Below are positions 12,490 through 24,735 of a stretch of 64,000 bases of DNA, piece after piece. Position 1 is the stretch's first letter. Every line of letters begins with the position of its first letter. The DNA lies in contig NW_027480422.1 in the NCBI RefSeq assembly GCF_051401765.1, positions 27,050,001 through 27,114,000 of the forward strand, read 5' to 3'. A program made the translations under genes and the position numbers. The notes under the pieces are model-generated. The model ran no database searches, was not told where the DNA came from, and saw only the letters and a program-made list of their open reading frames with translations. This stretch comes from Calliopsis andreniformis (lineage: Eukaryota > Arthropoda > Insecta > Hymenoptera > Andrenidae).

Positions 12490-15400
12490 TCCTGTCATAC
12501 GATGGAAAAACTGTTGTATTTATTTTGTATTTGATGCTCCTGGCGTCGGCTTCTTAGGCCCTAACTATTGGATCTGGTGGACCAACGCCCTAGAGTGATG
12601 AATAGGTGGCCCGCAACGTAGAAATGTCCATCACTTTCACACTGGTTGCAATTCTTCCTGTTATACGATGGAAAAACTGTTGCAATTTCATTTTATTTTA
12701 TGCTTCTGTCGTTGACTTCTTAGGCCCTAACTTTTCGATCTGGTGGGGCAACGTCCAAGAGTGAAGCCTATGTTGCCCGGAACGTAGAAGTGACCATTAC
12801 TTTCACATTGGTTGCAATTATACCTTTTATACGATGGAAAAGCTGTTGTATTTTTATTGTATTTTATGCGTCTGGCGTTGTTTTCTACGGCCCCAACTAT
12901 TCGACCTGGTGGAGCAACGCCCTAGAGTGAAGCCTAGGTTGCCCGGAACGTAGAAATGACCATCACTTTCACAATGGTTGCAGTTACTACTGTTATACGG
13001 TGATAAAACTGTTGCATTTTTATTGTATTTTATGCGTCTTGCGTTCTTTTCTAAGGCCCTTACTATTCGACCTGGTAGAGCCACGCCCGAGACTGAAGCC
13101 TAGGTTGCCCGGAACGTAGAAATGACCATTACCTTCACACTGTTTGCAATTATTCCTGTTATACCATGGACAAACTGTTGGATTTTTATTGTATTTTATG
13201 CTTCTGGCGTTGAATTCTAAGTCCCTAGCTATTCGATCTGCTGGAGCAACGCCCTAGAGTGATGCCTAGGTAGCCCAGAGCGTTGAAAGGACCATCACTT
13301 TCACACTGGTTGCAATTATTCCTCTTATACGATGGAAAAACTGTTGTAATTTTATTGTATTTTAAGCGTCTGATGTTGTTTTCAAAGGCCCTAACTATTC
13401 GACCTGGTGGAGCAGCGCCCTAGAGTGAAGCCTCGGTTGCCCGGAACGTAGAAATGACCATTACTTTCACACTGGTTGCAATTATTTGTTTTATACGATG
13501 GAAAAACTGTTGTATTTATATTGTATTTGATGCTCCTGGCGTTGGCTTCTTATGCCCTAACGATTGGATCTGGTAGACCAACGCCCTAGAGTGATGAATA
13601 GGTTGCCCCGGACGTAGAAATGACCATCACTTTCACACTGGTTGCAATTATTCCTGTTAGACGATGGAAAAACTGTTGTAATTTTATTTTATTTTATGCT
13701 TCTGGCGTTGACTTCTTAGGCCGTAACTTTTCGATCTGGTGGGGCAACGTCCAAGAGTGAAGCCTATGTTGCCCCGAACGTAGAAGTGACCATTACCTTC
13801 ACACTGGTTGCAATTATTCCTGTTTTACGATGGAAAAACTGTTGTATTTATTTTGTATTTGATGCTCCTGGCGTCGGCTTCTTAGGCCCTAGCTATTGGA
13901 TCTGGTGGAGCAACGCCCCAGAGTGAAGCCTAGGTTGCACGGAACGTAGAAATGAACACCACTTTCACACTGGTTGCAGTTACTCCTGTTATAAGGTGAT
14001 AAAACTGTTGCATTTTTATTGTATTTTATGCGTCTGGCGTTGTTTTCGAAGGCCACTAACTATTCGACCTGGTGGAGCAACGCCCTAGAGTAAAGCCTAG
14101 GTTGCGCGGAACGTACAAATGACCATTACTTTCACACTGTTTGCAATTATTCATTTTATACAATGGAAAAACTGTTGTATTTATATTGTATTTTATGCTT
14201 CTGGCGTTGACTTCTATGGCCCTAACCATTCGACGTGGTGGAGAAACGCCCTAGAGCGAAACCTAGGTTGCCTGGAACGTAGAAATGACCATTACTTTCA
14301 CACTGGTTGCAATTATTCGTTTTATACGATGGAAAAACTGCTGTATTTCTATTTTATTTTATGCTTCTGGCGTTTACTTCTTTGGCCCTAACTATTGGAT
14401 CTGGTGGAGCAACGCCCCAGAGTGAAGCCTAGGTTGCACGGAACGTAGAAATGACCATTACTTTCACACTGTTTGCGATTATTCATTTTATACAATGGAA
14501 AGACAGTTGTATTTATATTGTATTCTATGCTTCTGTAGTTGACTTCTAAGGTCCTAGCTATTCGATCTCTTGGAGCAACGTCCAAGAGTGAAGCCTATGT
14601 TGCCCGGAACGTAGAAATGACCATTTCTTTCACACTGGTTGCAATTATTCCTGTTTTACGATGGAAAAACTGTTGTATTTATTTTGTATTTGATGCTCCT
14701 GGCGTTGGCTTCTTAGGCCCTAACTAATGGATCCGGTAGACCACCGCCCTAGAGTGATGAATAGGTTGCCCCGAACGTAGAAATGACCATCACCTTCACA
14801 CTGGTTGCAATTATTCCTGTTATACGATGGAAAAACTGTTGTAACTTTATTGTATTTTAAGCGTCTGGCGTTGTTTTCAAAGGCCGTAACTATTCGACCT
14901 GGTGGAGCACCGCCCTAGAGTGAAGCCTAGGTTGCCCGGAACGTAGAAATGACCATTACTTTCACACTGTTTGCAATTATTCATTTTATACGATGGACAA
15001 ACTGTTCGATTTTTATTGTATTTTATGCTTCTGGCGTTGACTTCTTAGGCCCTAACTATTGCATCTGGTGGAGCAACGCCCCAGAGTGAAGCCTAGGTTG
15101 CACGGAACGTAAAAATGACCATCACTTTCTCACTGGTTGCAGTTACTCCTGTTATACGAAGGAAAAACTGTTGCAATTTTATTTTATTTTATGTTTCTAG
15201 CGTTGACTTCTTAGGCCCTAACTTTTCGATCTGGTGGGGCAACGTCCAAGAGTGAAGCCTACGTTGCCCGGAACGTAGAAATGACCATTACTTTCACACT
15301 GTTTGCAACTATTCTTTTTATACAATGGAAAAACTGTTGTATTTATATTGTATTTTCTGCTTCTGGCGTTGACTTCTAAGGCCCTAACCATTCGACGTGC

Positions 15401-15976
15401 TGAAGCAACGCCCTAGAGCGAAACCTAGGTAGCCCGGAACGTAGAAGTGACCATTACATTCACACTGGTTGCAATTATTCCTTTTATACCATGGACAAAC
15501 TGTTGGATTTTTATTGTATTTTATGCTTCTGGCGTTCAATTCTAAGTCCCTAGCTATTCGATCTGGTGGAGCAACGCCCTAGCGTGATGCCTAGGTAGCC
15601 CAGAGCGTTGAAAGGACCATCACTTTCACACTGGTTGCAATTATTCCTGTTATACGATGGAAAAACTGTTGTAATTTTATGGTATTTTAAGCGTCTGGCG
15701 TTGTTTTCAAAGGCCCTAACTATTCGACCTGGTGGAGCAACGCCCTAGAGTGAAGACTAGGTTGCCCGGAACGTAGAAATGACCATTACTTTCACACTGT
15801 TTGCAATTATTCATTTTATACATCGGAAAGACTGTTGTATTTATATTGTGTTCTATGCTTATGGCGTTGACTTCTAAGGTCCTAGCTATTCGATCTCTTG
15901 GAGCAACGTCCAAGAGTGCAGCCTATGTTGCCCGGAACGTAGAAATGACAATTCCTTTCACACTGGTTGCAATTAT
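12490..15976. repeat. 21-monomer higher-order unit (3,487 bp), copy 2
   Basis: This repeats copy 1 with few changes, for example ggtggcccgc at 12,606 where copy 1 has ggttgcccgc, and tgatgttg near 13,372 where copy 1 has tggtgttg. The gagccacgcc landmark is at 13078 and the BamHI landmark at 14729, both at +3,487. Similarity ends near 15,977, where gttttacgacgg replaces gtcatacgatgg. From there the array passes into a different group of monomers. Confidence 0.87.
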
Positions 15977-18207
15977 TCCTGTTTTACGACGGAAAAACTG
16001 TTGTCATTATTTTGTATTTGATGCTCCTGGCGTCGGCTTCTTAGGCCCTAACTATTGGATCTGGTGGAGCAACGCCCTGGGGTGAAGCCCAGGTTGCGCA
16101 GAACGTAGAAAAGATCATAACTTTCACACTGGTTTCAATTATTCGTTTTATACAATGGAAAAACTGTTGTATTTATTTTGTATTTTATGCTTCGGGCGTT
16201 GACTTCTAAGGCCCTAACTATTCGATCTGGTTAAGCAACGGCCTGGAGTGAAGCCTAGGTTGCCCGGAACGTAGAAATGACCATTACCTTCACACTGTTT
16301 GCGATTATTCATTTTATACGATGCTAAAACTGTTGTACTTAGGTTGTATTTTATTCTTCTGGCATTGAATTCTAAGACCCTAGTTGTTCGATCTGGTGGA
16401 GCTACGCCCTAGAGTGAAGCCTAGGTTGCCCGGAACGTGGAAGCGACCATTACCTTCACACTGTCTGCGATTATTCATTTTATACGATGGTAAAACTGTT
16501 GTACTTAAGTTGTATTTTATTTTTCTGGTGTTGACTTCTAAGTCCCTAGCTATTCGATCTGGTGGAGCAACGCCCTAGAGTGAAGCCTAGGCTACCCGGA
16601 ACGTAGAAATGACCAGTACTTTCACACTGGTTGCAGTTATTCCTGTTATACAATGGAAAAACTGTTGCATTTTTATTGTATTTTATGCTTATGGCCTTGT
16701 ATTCAAAGTCCCTAACTATTCGATCTGGTGGAGGAACGCCCTAGAGTTAAGCCAAGGTTGCCCGGAACGTAGAAATGACCATAACTTTCACACTGGTTGC
16801 AATTATTCGTTCTATACAATGGAAAGACTGTTCTCTTTATTTTGTATTTTATGCTTCGGGCGTTGACTTGTAAGTCCCTAACTATTCGGTCTCGTGGAGC
16901 AACGCCCTAGACTGAAGCCTAGGTTGCCCGGAACGTAGTAATGGCCATTACCTTCACACTGTTTGCGATTATTCATTTTATACGATGGTAAAACTGTTGT
17001 ACTTGGGTTGTATTTTATTCTTCTGGCGTTGAATTCTAAGTCCCCAACTATTCGATCTGGTGGAGCAACGCCATGGAGTTAATCCTAGGTTGCCCGGAAC
17101 GTAGAAATGACCATTGCCTTAACACTGCTTGCAATTATACATTTTATACGATGGAAAAACTGTTGTACTTATTTTGTATTTTATTCTTCTGGCGTTGAAT
17201 TCTAAGTCCCTAGCTATTCGATCTGGTGGTGCAGCGCCCTAGAGTGAAGCCTAGGTTACCCGGAACATAGAAATGACCAGTACTTTTACACTGGTTGTAG
17301 CTTTCCTGTTATACGATGGAAAAACTGTTGCATTTTTATTGTATTTTATGCTTCTGGCGTTGTATTCAAAGTCCCTAACTATTCGATCTGGTGGAGCAAC
17401 GACCTGGAGTTAAGCCTAGGTTGCCCAGAACGTAGAAATGACCATAACTTTCACACTGTTTGCAATCATTCATTTTATACGATGGAAAAGATGTTGTATT
17501 TATATTGTGTTTTATGCTTCTGGAGTTGACTTCTAAGGCCGTAGCCATTCGATCTGGTGGACCAACGCCCTAGAGTGAAGCCTAGGTTGCCCGGAACGTA
17601 GAAATGACCATAACATTCATACTGGTTGCAATTATTCGTTTAATAGGATGGAAAGACTGTTGTATTTTTATTTTATTTTATGCTTCTGGCGTTGACTTCT
17701 AAGTCCCTAGCCATTCGATCTGGTGGACCAACGACCTAGAGTGAAGCCTAGGTTGCCCGGAACGTAGAAATGACCATCACCTTCACTCTGGTTGCAATTA
17801 TTCCTGTTATTCGATGGAAAAACTGTTGTATTTATATTATATTTTATGCTTCGGGCGTTGACTTCTAAGGCCGTAGCTATTCGATGTGGTGGAGCAACAC
17901 CCTGGAGTCAAGCCTAGGTTGCCCGGAACGTAGAAATGACCATTACTTTCACACTGTATGCAATTATTCATATTATATAGCGGAAAAACTGTTGTATTTA
18001 TATTGTATTTTATGCTTCTGGCATTGACTTGTAAGGCCCTAACTAGTCGATGTGGTGGAGCAACGCCCTAGAGTGAAGCCTAGGTTGCCCGGAACGTAGA
18101 AGTGACCATAGCTTTCACACTGGTTGCAATTATACCTGTTATACAAGGGAAAAACTGTTGTATTTATATTGTATTTTATGCTTCTGGCGTTGACATCTTA
18201 GGCCCTA
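13892..18207. repeat. 26-monomer higher-order unit (4,316 bp), copy 1
   Basis: Its start (agctattgg, then aatgaacacc at 13,951) reappears at 18,208 onward at offset 4,316. From about 14,476 the offset becomes 3,984 because copy 2 lacks two monomers. It overlaps copy 2 of the 21-monomer unit, so a piece of that unit was captured, together with the new monomers of 15,977-18,207, into a larger duplication. The right limit is set by ggccctagct (18,208) against ggccctaact (22,192). Confidence 0.83.
15977..18207. repeat. Block of distinctive monomers with gatggtaaaactg and ttgtattcaaag types
   Basis: This stretch holds variants rare elsewhere: aaaagatcataac (16,112), ggttaagcaacgg (16,229), gatgctaaaactg (16,321), gatggtaaaactg (16,487 and 16,986) and ttgtattcaaagtcc (16,700 and 17,360). 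One monomer near 17,277-17,310 reads ggttgtagctttcctg and is one base short. From about 17,430 the variants are those of the 22-25 kb region. The whole stretch is present again at 19,961-22,191. Confidence 0.8.
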
Positions 18208-21200
18208 GCTATTGGATCTGGTGGAGCAACGCCCTAGAGTGAAGCCTAGGTTGCACGGAACGTAGAAATGAACACCACTTTCACACTGGTTGCAGTTACT
18301 CCTGTTATACGGTGATAAAACTGTTGCATTTTTATTGTATTTTATGCGTCTGGCGTTGTTTTCGAAGGCCCCTAACTATTCGACCTGGTGGAGCAACGCC
18401 CTAGAGTGAAGCCTAGGTTGCGCGGAACGTACAAATGACCATTACTTTCACACTGTTTGCAATTATTCATTTTATACAATGGAAAGACAGTTGTATTTAT
18501 ATTGTATTCTATGCTTCTGTAGTTGACTTCTAAGGTCCTAGCTATTCGATCTCTTGGAGCAACGTCCAAGAGTGAAGCCTATGTTGCCCGGAACGTAGAA
18601 ATGACCATTTCTTTCACACTGGTTGCAATTATTCCTGTTTTACGATGGAAAAACTGTTGTATTTATTTTGTATTTGATGCTCCTGGCGTTGGCTTCTTAG
18701 GCCCTAACTAATGGATCCGGTAGACCCCCGCCCTAGAGTGATGAATAGGTTGCCCCGAACGTAGAAATGACCATCACCTTCACACTGGTTGCAATTATTC
18801 CTGTTATACGATGGAAAAACTGTTGTAACTTTATTGTATTTTAAGCGTCTGGCGTTGTTTTCAAAGGCCGTAACTATTCGACCTGGTGGAGCACCGCCCT
18901 AGAGTGAAGCCTAGGTTGCCCGGAACGTAGAAATGACCATTACTTTCACACTGTTTGCAATTATTCATTTTATACGATGGACAAACTGTTGGATTTTTAT
19001 TGTATTTTATGCTTCTGGCGTTGACTTCTTAGGCCCTAACTATTGCATCTGGTGGAGCAACGCCCCAGAGTGAAGCCTAGGTTGCACGGAACGTAAAAAT
19101 GACCATCACTTTCTCACTGGTTGCAGTTACTCCTGTTATACGAAGGAAAAACTGTTGCAATTTTATTTTATTTTATGTTTCTAGCGTTGACTTCTTAGGC
19201 CCTAACTTTTCGATCTGGTGGGGCAACGTCCAAGAGTGAAGCCTACGTTGCCCGGAACGTAGAAATGACCATTACTTTCACACTGTTTGCAACTATTCTT
19301 TTTATACAATGGAAAAACTGTTGTATTTATATTGTATTTTCTGCTTCTGGCGTTGACTTCTAAGGCCCTAACCATTCGACGTGCTGAAGCAACGCCCTAG
19401 AGCGAAACCTAGGTAGCCCGGAACGTAGAAATGACCATTACATTCACACTGGTTGCAATTATTCCTTTTATACCATGGACAAACTGTTGGATTTTTATTG
19501 TATTTTATGCTTCTGGCGTTGAATTCTAAGTCCCTAGCTATTCGATCTGGTGGAGCAACGCCCTAGCGTGATGCCTAGGTAGCCCAGAGCGTTGAAAGGA
19601 CCATCACTTTCACACTGGTTGCAATTATTCCTGTTATACGATGGAAAAACTGTTGTAATTTTATGGTATTTTAAGCGTCTGGCGTTGTTTTCAAAGGCCC
19701 TAACTATTCGACCTGGTGGAGCAACGCCCTAGAGTGAAGCCTAGGTTGCCCGGAACGTAGAAATGACCATTACTTTCACACTGTTTGCAATTATTCATTT
19801 TATACATCGGAAAGACTGTTGTATTTATATTGTGTTCTATGCTTATGGCGTTGACTTCTAAGGTCCTAGCTATTCGATCTCTTGGAGCAACTTCCAAGAG
19901 TGCAGCCTATGTTGCCCGGAACGTAGAAATGACCATTCCTTTCACACTGGTTGCAATTATTCCTGTTTTACGACGGAAAAACTGTTGTCATTATTTTGTA
20001 TTTGATGCTCCTGGCGTCGGCTTCTTAGGCCCTAACTATTGGATCGGGTGGAGCAACGCCCTGGGGTGAAGCCCAGGTTGCGCAGAACGTAGAAAAGATC
20101 ATAACTTTCACACTGGTTTCAATTATTCGTTTTATACAATGGAAAAACTGTTGTATTTATTTTGTATTTTATGCTTCGGGCGTTGACTTCTAAGGCCCTA
20201 ACTATTCGATCTGGTTAAGCAACGGCCTGGAGTGAAGCCTAGGTTGCCCGGAACGTAGAAATGACCATTACCTTCACACTGTTTGTGATTATTCATTTTA
20301 TACGATGCTAAAACTGTTGTACTTCGGTTGTATTTTATTCTTCTGGCATTGAATTCTAAGACCCTAGTTGTTCGATCTGGTGGAGCAACGCCCTAGAGTG
20401 AAGCCTAGGTTGCCCGGAACGTGGAAGCGACCATTACCTTCACACTGTCTGCGATTATTCATTTTATACGATGGTAAAACTGTTGTACTTAAGTTGTATT
20501 TTATTTTTCTGGTGTTGACTTCTAAGTCCCTAGCTTTTCGATCTGGTGGAGCAACGCCCTAGAGTGAAGCCTAGGCTACCCGGAACGTAGAAATGACCAG
20601 TACTTTCACACTGGTTGCAGTTATTCCTGTTATACAATGGAAAAACTGTTGCATTTTTATTGTATTTTATGCTTATGGCCTTGTATTCAAAGTCCCTAAC
20701 TATTCGATCTGGTGGAGGAACGCCCTAGAGTTAAGCCAAGGTTGCCCGGAACGTAGAAATGACCATAACTTTCACACTGGTTGCAATTATTCGTTCTATA
20801 CAATGGAAAGACTGTTCTCTTTATTTTGTATTTTATGCTTCGGGCGTTGACTTGTAAGTCCCTAACTATTCGGTCTCGTGGAGCAACGCCCTAGACTGAA
20901 GCCTAGGTTGCCCGGAACGTAGTAATGGCCATTACCTTCACACTGTTTGTGATTATTCATTTTATACGATGGTAAAACTGTTGTACTTGGGTTGTATTTT
21001 ATTCTTCTGGCGTTGAATTCTAAGTCCCCAACTATTCGATCTGGTGGAGCAACGCCATGGAGTTAATCCTAGGTTGCCCGGAACGTAGAAATGACCATTG
21101 CCTTAACACTGCTTGCAATTATACATTTTATACGATGGAAAAACTGTTGTACTTATTTTGTATTTTATTCTTCTGGCGTTGAATTCTAAGTCCCTAGCTA

Positions 21201-22191
21201 TTCGATCTGGTGGTGCAGCGCCCTAGAGTGAAGCCTAGGTTACCCGGAACATAGAAATGACCAGTACTTTTACACTGGTTGTAGCTTTCCTGTTATACGA
21301 TGGAAAAACTGTTGCATTTTTATTGTATTTTATGCTTCTGGCGTTGTATTCAAAGTCCCTAACTATTCGATCTGGTGGAGCAACGACCTGGAGTTAAGCC
21401 TAGGTTGCCCAGAACGTAGAAATGACCATAACTTTCACACGGTTTGCAATCATTCATTTTATACGATGGAAAAGCTGTTGTATTTATATTGTGTTTTATG
21501 CTTCTGGAGTTGACTTCTAAGGCCGTAGCCATTCGATCTGGTGGACCAACGCCCTAGAGTGAAGCCTAGGTTGCCCGGAACGTAGAAATGACCATAACAT
21601 TCATACTGGTTGCAATTATTCGTTTAATAGGATGGAAAAACTGTTGTATTTTTATTTTATTTTATGCTTCTGGCGTTGACTTCTAAGTCCCTAGCCATTC
21701 GATCTGGTGGACCAACGACCTAGAGTGAAGCCTAGGTTGCCCGGAACGTAGAAATGACCATCACCTTCACTCTGGTTGCAATTATTCCTGTTATACGATG
21801 GAAAAACTGTTGTATTTATATTATATTTTATGCTTCGGGCGTTGACTTCTAAGGCCGTAGCTATTCGATGTGGTGGAGCAACACCCTAGAGTCAAGCCTA
21901 GGTTGCCCGGAACGTAGAAATGACCATTACTTTCACACTGTATGCAATTATTCATATTATACAGCGGAAAAACTGTTGTATTTATATTGTATTTTATGCT
22001 TCTGGCATTGACTTGTAAGGCCCTAACTAGTCGATGTGGTGGAGCAACGCCCTAGAGTGAAGCCTAGGTTGCCCGGAACGTAGAAGTGACCATAGCTTTC
22101 ACACTGGTTGCAATTATACCTGTTATACAAGGGAAAAACTGTTGTATTTATATTGTATTTTATGCTTCTGGCGTTGACATCTTAGGCCCTA
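18208..22191. repeat. Copy 2 of the 26-monomer unit, short by two monomers
   Basis: It is 3,984 bp long (24 x 166). Relative to 13,892-18,207 it jumps within the monomer at about 18,430-18,480, directly joining the gcgcggaacgtac monomer to the ggaaagacag monomer; the two monomers between them in copy 1 are missing. It carries the BamHI landmark at 18713. A one-base gain (ggcccctaac near 18,368) and the one-base loss shared from copy 1 (near 21,265) cancel. Small substitutions against copy 1 include gattattc preceded by tttgt rather than tttgc near 20,283. Confidence 0.85.
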
Positions 22192-23573
22192 ACTATTCGA
22201 TCTGGTGGAGCAACGCCCTAGAGTGAAGCCTAGGTTACCCGGAACGTAGAAAAGACAAGTACTTTCACACTGGTTGCAGTTATTCCTGTTATACAATGGA
22301 AAAACTGTTGCATTTTTATTGTATTTTATGCTTCTGCCGTTGTATTCAGAGTCCGCAACTATTCGATCTGGTGGAGCAACGCCCTGGAGTTAAGCCAAGG
22401 TTGCCCGGAACGTAGAAATGACCATAACATTCATACTGGTTGCAATTATTCATATTATACAGTGGAAAAACTGTTGTATGTATATTGTATTTTATGCTTC
22501 TGGCATTGACTTCTAAGACCCTAACTATCCGATGTGGTGAAGCAACGCCCTAGAGTGAAGCCTAGGTTGCCCGGAACGTAGAAATGACCATAGCTTTCAC
22601 ACTGGTTGCAATTATTCATGTTATACAAGGCAAAAACTGTTGCATTTTTATTGTATTTTATGCTTCTGCCGTTGTATTCAAAGTCCCCAACTATTCGATC
22701 TGGTGGAGCAACGCCCTGGAGTTAAGCCTAGGTTGCACGGAACGTAGAAATGACCATTGCCTTAACACTGCTTGCAATTATACATTTTATACGATGGAAA
22801 AACTGTTGTACTTATTTTGTATTTTATTCTTCTGGCGTTGAATTCTAAGTCCCTAGCTATTCGATCTGGTGGTGCAACGCCCTGGAGTTAAGCCTAGGTT
22901 GCCCGGAACGTAGAAAGGACCATAACTTTCACACTGTTTGCAATCATTCATTTTATACGATGGAAAAGCTGTTGTATTTATATTGTATTTTATGCTTCTG
23001 GAGTTGACTTCTAAGGCCGTAGCCATTCGATCTGGTGGACCAACGCCCTAGAGTGAAGCCTAGGTTGCCCGGAACGTAGAAATGACCATAACATTCATAC
23101 TGGTTGCAATTATTCGTTTAATAGGATGGAAAAACTGTTGTATTTTTATTTTATTTTATGTTTCTGGCGTTGACTTCTAAGTCCCTAGCCATTCGATCTG
23201 GTGGACCAACGCCCTAGAGTGAAGCCCAGGTTGCCCGAAACGTAGAAATGACCATCACCTTCACTCTGGTTGCAATTATTCCTGTTATACGATGGAAAAA
23301 CTGTTGTATTTATATTATATTTTATGCTTCAGGCGTTGACTTCTAAGGCCGTAGCTATTCGATGTGGTGGAGCAACACCCTAGAGTCAAGCCTAGGTTGC
23401 CCGGAACGTAGAAATGACCATTACTTTCACACTGTATGCAATTATTCATATTATACAGCGGAAAAACTGTTGTATTTATATTGTATTTTATGCTTCTGGC
23501 ATTGACTTGTAAGGCCCTAACTAGTCGATGTGGTGGAGCAACGCCCTAGAGTGAAGCCTAGGTTGCCCGGTAC
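21416..23573. repeat. Start of the 9-monomer (1,494 bp) periodic run, with a full unit at 22,080-23,573
   Basis: Monomers at 21,416 and 21,582 recur at 22,910 and 23,076, an offset of 1,494 (9 x 166). The unit 22,080-23,573 begins with the gtagaagtgaccatagc monomer, contains aagacaagtactttc near 22,253 and aaggcaaaaactg near 22,627, and ends with the cattgacttgtaagg monomer. Confidence 0.82.
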
Positions 23574-24735
23574 GTAGAAGTGACCATAGCTTTCACACTG
23601 GTTGCAATTATTCCTGTTATACAAGGGAAAAACTGTTGTATTTATATTGTATTTTATGCTTCTGGCGTTGACATCTTAGGCCCTAACTATTCGATCTGGT
23701 GGAGCAACGCCCTAGAGTGAAGCCTAGGTTACCCGGAACGTAGAAAAGACAAGTACTTTCACACTGGTTGCAGTTATTCCTGTTATACAATGGACAAACT
23801 GTTGCATTTTTATTGTATTTTATGCTCCTGCCGTTGTATTCAGAGTCCGCAACTATTCGATCTGGTGGAGCAACGCCCTGGAGTTAAGCCAAGGTTGCCC
23901 GGAACGTAGAAATGACCATAACATTCATACTGGTTGCAATTATTCATATTATACAGTGGAAAAACTGTTGTATTTATATTGTATTTTATGCTTCTGGCAT
24001 TGACTTCTAAGACCCTAACTATCCGATGTGGTGAAGCAACGCCCTAGAGTGAAGCCTAGGTTGCCCGGAACGTAGAAATGACCATAGCTTTCACACTGGT
24101 TGCAATTATTCATGTTATACAAGGCAAAAACTGTTGCATTTTTATTGTATTTTATGCTTCTGCCGTTGTATTCAAAGTCCCCAACTATTCGATCTGGTGG
24201 AGCAACGCCCTAGAGTGAAGCCTAGGTTGCCCGGAACGTAGAAATGACCATAACATTCATACTGGTTGCAATTATTCGTTTAATAGGATGGAAAAACTGT
24301 TGTATTTTTATTTTATTTTATGTTTCTGGCGTTGACTTCTAAGTCCCTAGCCATTCGATCTGGTGGACCAACGCCCTAGAGTGAAGCCTAGGTTGCCCGA
24401 AACGTAGAAATGACCATCACCTTCACTCTGGTTGCAATTATTCCTGTTATACGATGGAAAAACTGTTGTATTTATATTATATTTTATGCTTCAGGCGTTG
24501 ACTTCTAAGGCCGTAGCTATTCGATGTGGTGGAGCAACACCCTAGAGTCAAGCCTAGGTTGCCCGGAACGTAGAAATGACCATTACTTTCACACTGTATG
24601 CAATTATTCATATTATACAGCGGAAAAACTGTTGTATTTATATTGTATTTTATGCTTCTGGCATTGACTTGTAAGGCCCTAACTAGTCGATGTGGTGGAG
24701 CAACGCCCTAGAGTGAAGCCTACGTTGCCCGGTAC
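23574..24735. repeat. Second 9-monomer unit reduced to seven monomers
   Basis: It is 1,162 bp long (7 x 166). It follows 22,080-23,573 with few changes, including the shared ccgaaacgtag. Near 24,200 it joins the aaggcaaaaactg monomer directly to the ataacattcatac monomer, which omits two monomers present in unit 1 (the attgccttaac and aaaagctg types). It starts with a diagnostic ccggtacgtag. Confidence 0.82.

Noticed and set aside
17809..17825. CENP-B box candidate in ttcgatggaaaaactg, and a similar one at 62,796-62,812
   Set aside because: The first half fits (TTCG, four bases, A) but the required CGGG is absent. Most monomers have tacg instead of ttcg. Only five of nine essential positions match in the best copies.
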